In this document: one piece after another, positions 57,835 through 64,000 of the stretch
Layout of the letters: every line of letters starts with the position of its first letter
Position numbering within the stretch: the stretch's first letter is position 1
From: CAYVQE01 sp964454005
GTDB taxonomy: Bacteria; Myxococcota; B64-G9
DNA length: 64,000 bases
Assembly: GCA_964454005.1 (NCBI GenBank)
Contig: CAYVQE010000011.1
Location: forward strand, 1-64,000
Direction: 5' to 3'
Notes under the pieces: model-generated
Databases searched by the model: none
What the model saw: the letters and a program-made list of their open reading frames with translations, nothing else
What the model was told of the DNA's origin: nothing
Program-made: the position numbers and the translations under genes

Positions 57835-58854
57835 ATGTTCGCTAGATTGCATTGGGGCTGGCCAACGCTGGCGTTGCTGGTCGGGTGTGCCGGCGTGCAG
57901 ACCGAGCAGCGCTCGGCCGACGACCGGGCGGCGGCGCTGGAGCAAGTTCGCCAGCACTGTCTCGATCCCGATGGGGAGAACTGCATCGCCGCTTGCCGCA
58001 AGCTGTTGCGGCTCAAGCCCAACGACGCCGAGGTCGAGCAGACCCTGGGCTGGCTGCTGGTCAAGGACGGCCGGGTGCCCGAGGGCATCGCCCACATGCG
58101 CAAGGCGCTCAAGCTCGAGCCCGATCGACCCGAGGTCCACTACCATCTGGCGTTGGCCATGGAGAAGCGCGGCGATCGCTCCGGCGCGCTGACGCACTAC
58201 GAGCGCACCGTGGCGCTCGAGCCCGCTCACCTCGACGCCCGGGTGGCCATGGGCGTGCTGCTGCGCAAGATGAAACGGCGCGAGCAGGCCGAGCAGGCCC
58301 TGCGCGCCGCCATCGCGCGCAAGGCCGACTCGGCGGCCGCCTGGGCCCAGCTATCATTGACCCTGGCGCAGCTCGATCGCCGCGACGAGGCCATCGAGGC
58401 CGGCTACCGGGCGGTCGAGCTGCGGCCGGACGAGGCCAACGTGCGCAGCAACCTGGGGCTGTTTTTGTCCAACGCCGGCCGACCGGAAGAGGCCATCGAG
58501 CAGCTCGAAAAAGCGGTCGAACTCGATCCGGACAATGCCACCGCCCGCTACAACCTGGGGCTGGCCTACACCAACACCGACGCGCTGGAAGAGGCGGCCC
58601 GGGCCTACATGGCGGCGCTGGCCCAACGCGAGCACTTTCCGCAAGGCCACCACAACCTGGCGGTGGTGTTGATGGGTCTCGGTCTCTGCGATCTCGCCCG
58701 CCGGCACTTCGATCGCTCGCACGAGCAGGGCGTGCGTTCGGCCCAGATCGTGATCGACCAGTTCCAGAAGATCTGCGAGCAGCCGCAAGCCGAGCCGGCC
58801 GGGTCGGAGTCCGAGGAGGACGAGGGCGACGAGCCGGCGGACCCGCCTTCGTAG
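57835..58854 (+). CDS. TPR lipoprotein
   Basis: A 339-residue lipoprotein (ATG 57835 after GAGGTGG; lipobox ALLVGC, Cys at about 17). From about 35 to 320 the chain is a superhelix of about eight TPR units; one is NVRSNLGLFLSNAGRPEEAI. The tail is Glu/Ser-rich and disordered. The mature start contains Cys residues near DPDGENCIAACRK. TPR lipoproteins of this sort are assembly factors for pili or envelope complexes in Deltaproteobacteria, but no pilus gene is near. Confidence 0.85.
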   Translation: MFARLHWGWPTLALLVGCAGVQTEQRSADDRAAALEQVRQHCLDPDGENCIAACRKLLRLKPNDAEVEQTLGWLLVKDGRVPEGIAHMRKALKLEPDRPEVHYHLALAMEKRGDRSGALTHYERTVALEPAHLDARVAMGVLLRKMKRREQAEQALRAAIARKADSAAAWAQLSLTLAQLDRRDEAIEAGYRAVELRPDEANVRSNLGLFLSNAGRPEEAIEQLEKAVELDPDNATARYNLGLAYTNTDALEEAARAYMAALAQREHFPQGHHNLAVVLMGLGLCDLARRHFDRSHEQGVRSAQIVIDQFQKICEQPQAEPAGSESEEDEGDEPADPPS

Positions 58855-58893
58855 AAGAAACTTCGGCGGGCAAGCCCGCCTTGGTTGCGGACC

Positions 58894-60798
58894 TCAGTGG
58901 CTAAAGAGACGCCGGAAGAAGCTTCGGCGGACGAGTAGCCCGATGAGCAGGGGCAGCAGCAGCAGGGCGCTGCCGGGCTCGCCGGTGGCGCAGCCCGCGT
59001 TGCTGCCGGGGGGATCGTCGCCGCGCCAGTCGCCCAGTTCGGCCTCGTCGTCCTCGGGCACCGCCTGGATGCAGCAGAACACCCGGCTGTCGGACAGCAC
59101 CTCGCACTCGCCGGCGCCGTCCCAGAAGCCCTCGGCCTCAGCGCTCAACAGGTGCTTGCCGGGCACCACCCAGAACTCGAAGTGGCCGTCGGCGTCGGCG
59201 ACGGTGCGCTCGCCGGTCTCGGCCAGCACCTCGGCGCCGCCGACGGTGTAGCCGGTGCAGGCGTCGAAGTCGGCCTCGGCGGTGGCGGCGATGACGTAGC
59301 CCTCGACCAGCCCGGGCGGAGCGTCGAAGTCGAAGTCGCCGTGCTCGCCGTCCACGTCGGCGGGGTCGTCGCCCGGGTCGGCCGGGTCGTCGGCCGGGTC
59401 GTCGCCCGGGTCGGCGGGGTCGTCGGCGGGGTCGTCGCCCGGGTCGGCCGGGTCGTTGTCCGTGTCCGGCGCGGTGCCGTCGTCGGGCACCAGGCCGATC
59501 GAGCACCAGGCCTCGCCGCCGGCAGAGACCGAGCAGCTGCGGCTGGCATCGCGGTAGCCCGCAGCGCTGGCGGTGGCGCTGTACGTGCCGGCCGGCAGCG
59601 ACAGCGACCAGTAGGCGTCGCCGGCGCGCGGCTGGACGTTCCGACCGGCGATGGAGATGGTGGCCGCGGGCAGCCGCCAGCTCATGTCGCTGGTGCCGCT
59701 GCCCTGGTCGACGAAGACCACCCCTTGGATCAGGCCGCTGCCGGGGTCGACCGGATCGTCGCCGGGATCGTCGCCGGGGTCACCGCCGGGGTCGTTGTCG
59801 GCCGAGCCGTCACCGACCAGCTCGTCCATCCGGGCGTAGATGCGATCGCCGGGGCAGTCGCCCGGATTGGTGCCGCGGTACTCGCGGTGGCCGCGGACGT
59901 GGGCCCGGTCCTGGGCGATGCCGTAGGTGGAACTCAGCCAGTCGATCAGCTCGGCAGCGTGGTTGATCTGCCCGGCCGAGGGCTCGTTGTCGTTGTAGGT
60001 GCCCATGAAGGAGATGCCCACGTTGTTGGTGTTGTGGTTGAGCACGTGAGCGCCGATGGTGGTCTCGGGCCGGCCCTGCCAGATCTCGCCGTTCCAGTCG
60101 ACCAGGTAGTGGTAGCCGATGTCGCACCAGCCGCGGGTGTCCATGTGGTAGTTCTGGATGCCGCGCAGCCGGGTGGTGACCGAGACCGTGTCCGGCAGCG
60201 GAGTGGCCGTGTGGTGGATGGTGATGGTCGACGGGCTGTGGCCGCCCGAGTTGCAGCGCGGCGCGCGGGCACCCCAGTCGGCGCGGCGGTGGACCAGGCT
60301 GGCCGGGGCCAGGGCCTGCTTCAGCTTGCCGAAGCGCTCGGCCGGCTGCGCCGGCAAGGCCGGTTGCGGTTCGCCCACCTGGTCGATGGCCTCGACCAGC
60401 AGGAAGGCCGGCGGCGGGCCGGCGGCCAGCCGCAGCTGGAAGGCCTGGCCCTGGCCGCGCTGCAGGTCGAGGTGGGAGGTATGGAAGCCGTCCTCGCTGA
60501 AGCGCGGCTCGATGTCGCGCCAGGCCGACCAGCTGCCGTCGGCCCGCTGGATGCGACCCTGCAGCCGGGTGGTGTCCTGCGCGTCCCACATCAGACCGAC
60601 CCGCACGAAGGGGTGGGCCGCCACGGCCACCGGAGCCACCGCGTCGGCGAACAGCACCGCCGGCTCGACGCCGTTGGTGTTGTAGAGCTCCTCCTCTTCC
60701 ATGGCACCGGTGAGCTGCTGCTGGGTGCAGGCCGCGGCCAGCAGACCGCTCAGGCTTGCCAGGACGAGCGCGATTGCGAGGGGTCGGTTGCGGTACAT
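58894..60798 (-). CDS. PGRP-type N-acetylmuramoyl-L-alanine amidase, lipoprotein with Cys-rich tail
   Basis: A 634-residue exported protein. ATG at 60798 follows GAGGAGGAACC and gives a signal peptide with LLAAAC (Cys24). Residues about 145-325 form a peptidoglycan-recognition/amidase-2 domain: HRRADWGARAPRCNSGGHSP, ITIHHTAT (zinc His), GYHYLVDWNGEIWQGRP, VRGHREY and DCPGDRIYARM (zinc Cys). Two PEGA/carboxypeptidase-regulatory-like modules follow, separated by Asp/Pro/Gly repeats, and the C-terminus (GCATGEPGSALLLLPLLIGL) looks like a MYXO-CTERM tail. It would cut the peptide stem from peptidoglycan. Confidence 0.88.
   Translation of the reverse strand: MYRNRPLAIALVLASLSGLLAAACTQQQLTGAMEEEELYNTNGVEPAVLFADAVAPVAVAAHPFVRVGLMWDAQDTTRLQGRIQRADGSWSAWRDIEPRFSEDGFHTSHLDLQRGQGQAFQLRLAAGPPPAFLLVEAIDQVGEPQPALPAQPAERFGKLKQALAPASLVHRRADWGARAPRCNSGGHSPSTITIHHTATPLPDTVSVTTRLRGIQNYHMDTRGWCDIGYHYLVDWNGEIWQGRPETTIGAHVLNHNTNNVGISFMGTYNDNEPSAGQINHAAELIDWLSSTYGIAQDRAHVRGHREYRGTNPGDCPGDRIYARMDELVGDGSADNDPGGDPGDDPGDDPVDPGSGLIQGVVFVDQGSGTSDMSWRLPAATISIAGRNVQPRAGDAYWSLSLPAGTYSATASAAGYRDASRSCSVSAGGEAWCSIGLVPDDGTAPDTDNDPADPGDDPADDPADPGDDPADDPADPGDDPADVDGEHGDFDFDAPPGLVEGYVIAATAEADFDACTGYTVGGAEVLAETGERTVADADGHFEFWVVPGKHLLSAEAEGFWDGAGECEVLSDSRVFCCIQAVPEDDEAELGDWRGDDPPGSNAGCATGEPGSALLLLPLLIGLLVRRSFFRRLFSH
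59356..59454. repeat. 33-base tandem repeat inside the amidase gene
   Basis: Three in-frame 33-base units encode DPADPGDDPAD, an acidic Pro-rich spacer between two beta modules. Repeat identity is high, so length variation is likely. A related GDDPGDD stretch lies near 59755-59800. Confidence 0.85.
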
Positions 60799-61152
60799 GG
60801 GTTCCTCCTCTGCCAAGAGGGCGTTCACCACTGTAGACAGCAATGGTTGTGCCAGATGGGATCGATTGCCTGCCTTCCTTTCAGTTGGTTGTTTTAATGG
60901 ACTTTTATATCTAGACAAGATGCGTGCAACGCGGGTCGGGCCCACCTCGTGTGACAAGTTGACCCATGGGGCAGGTGACCGACAAGACTACAACACTTTG
61001 AATAACTGCGAAAATTGCCGATCTTTGACTCCGGGCGCAGCTTTGCGACCTGGTCACTCGCCTTTCCAGGTGGCGAGCGCTCTGAATAAATTGACTTTTA
61101 CCACCGATCGCGTATTGTGGAAGCCTGGTGGAGGGAGCGGAGGTGGCGCGCG
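60799..61152 (+). promoter_or_regulatory. AT-richer divergent regulatory region with plus-strand promoter
   Basis: About 350 bases between the divergent amidase and alcohol dehydrogenase genes. TTGACT (61091-61096), 16 bases, TATTGT (61113-61118) would transcribe the dehydrogenase. On the minus strand a TTGTCT near 60921 with TAAAAC 16 bases on is a weak candidate for the amidase. No gene is seen. Confidence 0.45.
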
Positions 61153-62271
61153 ATGATGTTTGCGCACCACATGCCCACCCGGCTGCTGGTCGGCCAGGAC
61201 GTCCTGGACCGGTTGGCCGACGAGGTGGCCCGTTGTAGTCGCCGCTGCCTGCTGGTCACCGGCCGGCGGGCCCTGCGGCTAGGCGGTGTACTGGAGCGCA
61301 TCCAGTGCAAGCTGCAGGCCGCCCACATCGAGTCGGTGATCTTCGATCAGATCGAGCCCAACCCCACCGTCGAGACCATCCGCGAGGGCGCCGATTTCGC
61401 GCGCAGCCAGCGCGCGCGCTGGGTGCTGGGGCTCGGTGGCGGCAGCGCCATGGACGCGGCCAAGGCGATCGCCCTGTCGGCGGTCAACCAGGATGACCTG
61501 CGCCACTTCTCCGGCGGCGTCCAGCCGGCCGAGGCGCCGCTGCCGGTGGTGGCCATCCCCACCACGGCCGGCACCGGCTCGGAGGTGACCGCGGTGGCGG
61601 CCATCACCGATGTGGCCGCCGGGGACAAGCTCGTCATCTCGCTGCCGCAGCTTTTCCCGCGCCTGGCCCTGCTCGACCCGAGCCTGACTCTGACGCTGCC
61701 CGAGAACGTCACCATCGACTCCGGCCTCGATGCCCTGTGCCACGCCATCGAGGCCCTGTTCTCCAGGCAGCGTTCGGTCTTCAGCGATCTGTATGCCCGT
61801 AGCGCGCTGGATCGCATTATCGCCAACCTGCCGCAGGCGCGCTCGCAGCCCGATGTCTTGCAGGCGCGATCGGCCATGCAGCTGGCGGCCATGTTCGCCG
61901 GCATGGCTGCGGCCGATACCGACAGCCTGGCGCCCCACTTGCTGGGGCATCCGATCACGGTGCGCTACGATCTGCCCCACGGGCGGGCCACCGCCTTGCT
62001 GATGCCGGCCTTTCTGGAGCGCATGCAGCAGCACTTTCCGGAGCGCACCGGCTTCTTGGGTCGGCTGCTGGGCCAGGAGGCGGATCCGCCGGCCGCTCTG
62101 CGGGCCTTCATCGAGCAGCTGGGCGTGGCGCCGCGGCTGGGGGCTTACGGGGTCAGCGAGGACGATCTGGAGCAGTTCGTCGGCCAGCTGGCCGACCGGG
62201 CGGCACTGGAGCGCACCCCGGGCGACTGGGGGACCACCGCGCTAAAGCAGCTCTACCGCCAATCGCTTTGA
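61153..62271 (+). CDS. Iron-containing alcohol dehydrogenase
   Basis: A 372-residue group III dehydrogenase that oxidises or reduces alcohols/aldehydes with NAD(P). ATG 61153 follows GGAGGTGG. NAD-binding GLGGGSAMDAAKAIAL (about 98-113) and AIPTTAGTGSEVTAVA are typical. Metal ligands are kept: Asp and His of GLDALCHAIEAL, and the two His of SLAPHLLGHPITVRYDLPHG (spaced 14 residues apart as in FucO). The second-shell sequence differs (VRYDLPHG in place of FYNTPHG), so the substrate is open: butanol, 1,3-propanediol and lactaldehyde type enzymes are all possible. Confidence 0.92.
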   Translation: MMFAHHMPTRLLVGQDVLDRLADEVARCSRRCLLVTGRRALRLGGVLERIQCKLQAAHIESVIFDQIEPNPTVETIREGADFARSQRARWVLGLGGGSAMDAAKAIALSAVNQDDLRHFSGGVQPAEAPLPVVAIPTTAGTGSEVTAVAAITDVAAGDKLVISLPQLFPRLALLDPSLTLTLPENVTIDSGLDALCHAIEALFSRQRSVFSDLYARSALDRIIANLPQARSQPDVLQARSAMQLAAMFAGMAAADTDSLAPHLLGHPITVRYDLPHGRATALLMPAFLERMQQHFPERTGFLGRLLGQEADPPAALRAFIEQLGVAPRLGAYGVSEDDLEQFVGQLADRAALERTPGDWGTTALKQLYRQSL

Positions 62272-62276
62272 TCGGA

Positions 62277-64000
62277 TCAGAAGTTGGGCTCGATGGGCAG
62301 GTAGTCCGGATCCCAGTCCAGCTCCAGGGCCGGCCGGGGCCGGCCGGCCAGCCAGCAGTACCGCCAGAACGAGGTGTAGACCCGCTTGGCGTAGCGCCGC
62401 GACTCGGTATAGGGGATCGACTCGACGAAGACGTCGAGCGGCAGCTGGCCGCGTTCGCGGCACCACTCCATCATCGGACGCGGCCCGGCGTTGTAAGCCG
62501 CGGCCGCGATCGGCCACTGGCGTTTGAACTTGGTCACCAGCCGACCGATGTACCAGGCCGCGGTGCGGATGTTGATCTCGGGGTCGAATAGATCGTCGGG
62601 GGTGAAGTGATCGAGCCCGAGCGCGCCGGCCACCCGGACGGCGGTCGGCGGGATCATCTGCATCAGGCCGCGGGCGTCGGCCACCGACAGGGCGTCCGGG
62701 GCGAAGCCGCTCTCGGTGCGCATGATGGCCTGCAGCAGCATCACCAGCGCTTCGTCGCCGCCGGACTCCGCCCGCAGCCGGTCGCGTTCGCAGGCCGGGT
62801 AGGCGTGGTTCCAGATGGGACGGGTGCGGGCGGTGGGCAGCGCGAACAGCGCCTCGCGCTCGCGCACCAGGCTCAGGTACCAGGGACGGTGGCGGTCGCC
62901 GCAACGGCGGTAGGCGTCCATCAAGGCCAGCCGGCCGGCGCGGCCCGGGTGGCGAGCCAGAAAGGCCTGCTCCCGCCGGCGCAGCAGCAACGCGCCCCAG
63001 TCGCCCAACCCGGCCCGGGCCAGTTCGGCCGAGCGGTCGAGCAGCACATCGGCCGGCGGCTCGCGCTCGGCCGCGGCCGGCGGCGGCGCCAGCGCCGGGG
63101 CGGCGGCGCCCAGCCGCTCGCGGGCCAGCGCGGCGTACCAGGTCAGCGGGTGTTCTGCGAGCAGGCGCCGGAACGCGGCTTCGGCCTCGTCCTCGCGCCC
63201 CAGCCGCAGCAGGGCCACTCCGGTCCAGTAGCGGGCCCGGCCGCCGAAGCGCCAGCCGCGCCATGCGAGCTGGGGTGTTAGTGCCTCGATGGCCGCCTGC
63301 CAGCGCTCCTGTCCCAGCAGACACCAGGCGCTGAACCACTGCGACCGCTTGGCCCAGCGGCTTTTGCCGTGCTCGGCGCGGACGCGTTCGAACAGGGGCA
63401 GGGCCCGGTCGCAGCGGCCCAGGTTCTGCTCCAGCCAGCCGGCGTAGAACAGGGCCCGGGCGCTGTGGCGGCCGTCCGGGTGGCGCTCGACCATGGCCAG
63501 GTGGCTGTCGATGGCGGCCCGATCGCGGTCGCAGCGACCCAGCGCCCGCGAGGCGTAGAACCAGGCATCCTCGGCCTGCCGCGGGCCGGGGGCGCGCTCG
63601 CGGGCGGCCAGCAGCATGCGGGCCGCCTGTTCGTAGTGGAAGCGCATGTCGAACAGCACCTGGGCCGTCGACAGCGCCAGCTCGAACCGCCCGCGGCGCG
63701 CACCGGGGTCGGGCGAGCCGTCGAGCACGGCCAGGGCCCGGTCCCAGGCGCGGGCGCGGTGCAGCGCGCGGCCCAACTCCAGGCTCTGCTCGGCGCTCAG
63801 GGCGGTGGGCTCGAGGCCGGGCGGGGCCGGACCGGCCAGCGGGTGGGTCGGGTGGTGCCGGCGCAGCTCGCGCCACAGCCGCCGGGCCGCCTGCGGCCGG
63901 CCGGCGTCGCGTTCCAGCGCCGCCCGGCACGCCAGGCCCACCGCCGGGTCGGCCCGCGGCGCGGCACCGGCGGCATCGGCCCGGGCGTACAGTGCGCCGG
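62277..64000 (-). CDS. Soluble lytic murein transglycosylase, Slt70-like, 5' end missing
   Basis: At least 574 residues; the frame stays open to the right edge, so the N-terminus (probably with a signal peptide) is missing. The long N-terminal part is a helical superhelix (TPR-like, ELALSTAQVLFDMRFHYEQA, RALFYAGWLEQNLGRC), then an SLT domain with the catalytic Glu in LQAIMRTESGFAPDALS, GLMQMIPPTA and AAAAYNAGPRPM. The enzyme cleaves the MurNAc-GlcNAc bond of peptidoglycan to form 1,6-anhydro products. It ends five bases after the dehydrogenase stop on the other strand. Confidence 0.92.
   Translation of the reverse strand, partial: GALYARADAAGAAPRADPAVGLACRAALERDAGRPQAARRLWRELRRHHPTHPLAGPAPPGLEPTALSAEQSLELGRALHRARAWDRALAVLDGSPDPGARRGRFELALSTAQVLFDMRFHYEQAARMLLAARERAPGPRQAEDAWFYASRALGRCDRDRAAIDSHLAMVERHPDGRHSARALFYAGWLEQNLGRCDRALPLFERVRAEHGKSRWAKRSQWFSAWCLLGQERWQAAIEALTPQLAWRGWRFGGRARYWTGVALLRLGREDEAEAAFRRLLAEHPLTWYAALARERLGAAAPALAPPPAAAEREPPADVLLDRSAELARAGLGDWGALLLRRREQAFLARHPGRAGRLALMDAYRRCGDRHRPWYLSLVREREALFALPTARTRPIWNHAYPACERDRLRAESGGDEALVMLLQAIMRTESGFAPDALSVADARGLMQMIPPTAVRVAGALGLDHFTPDDLFDPEINIRTAAWYIGRLVTKFKRQWPIAAAAYNAGPRPMMEWCRERGQLPLDVFVESIPYTESRRYAKRVYTSFWRYCWLAGRPRPALELDWDPDYLPIEPNF

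Overview
The window is high-GC DNA with bacterial gene organisation (dense genes, short gaps, Shine-Dalgarno starts) and looks like a chromosome fragment of a Myxococcota (former Deltaproteobacteria) bacterium. The main reasons are an MglB/MglA pair that follows the Myxococcus proteins closely, with MglA 195 residues long and carrying the diagnostic Thr78; an Agl/Glt-type trans-envelope complex (TolQ/ExbB, two ExbD, an FHA-TM-TonB protein ending in an AgmX/PglI domain, large TPR proteins); Cys-rich secreted proteins with MYXO-CTERM-like tails; and many PEGA, TPR and secreted beta-rich proteins. I cannot place it below phylum level from this sequence.

Layout. 1-1516 (minus): gamma, delta and truncated alpha subunits of a pyruvate/2-oxoacid:ferredoxin oxidoreductase, divergent from mglB. 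1871-17104 (plus): mglB-mglA, then a polarity/motility-type envelope machine: coiled-coil secreted protein, three TPR proteins, a small exported protein, AglR/Q/S-like proton channel, GltG-like protein, a coiled-coil protein and a cyclic-nucleotide-binding protein. 17324-24979 (plus): a propeller plus nine-repeat surface protein, then a polysaccharide export unit (small exported protein, Wzp-like barrel, Wza-like OPX lipoprotein, DegT/DnrJ/EryC1 aminotransferase). 25001-27677: a membrane-anchored multi-domain protein (minus) and a SIS sugar-phosphate isomerase-like protein (plus). 27678-30186: a decayed propeller pseudogene and a lower-GC three-gene island (dual-OB-like protein plus two DUF488 proteins). 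30223-33163 (minus): rplU-rpmA-obgE and mtnA. 33336-40214: disulfide oxidoreductase, exported protein, enoyl-CoA hydratase, trypsin-like protease and barrel (both minus), glmU. 40450-47371 (plus): giant Cys-rich MYXO-CTERM protein, CBM9-like lipoprotein, PEGA protein. 47555-57601 (minus): Ig-like/barrel hybrid, lipoprotein, response regulator, glpK, Ser/Thr kinase with PEGA domains, DUF362 protein and a Cys-rich lipoprotein with a sulfatase-modifying-factor fold. 57835-64000: TPR lipoprotein (plus), PGRP-type amidase (minus), iron alcohol dehydrogenase (plus) and a soluble lytic transglycosylase (minus, runs off the right edge).

How it fits together. MglA-GTP with its GAP MglB is the polarity switch that recruits Agl/Glt machinery in Myxococcus. 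Here that switch is encoded directly upstream of the proton channel and the periplasmic/outer-membrane TPR parts, so the whole block probably forms one functional unit. The neighbouring Wzp/Wza pair would export a surface polysaccharide, glmU and possibly the SIS protein supply aminosugar precursors, and several secreted proteins form a surface coat. Promoters could be read at many gene starts as TTGAC-like -35 boxes 16-18 bases from TA...T -10 boxes. No tRNA, rRNA, CRISPR array or intact insertion sequence was seen.
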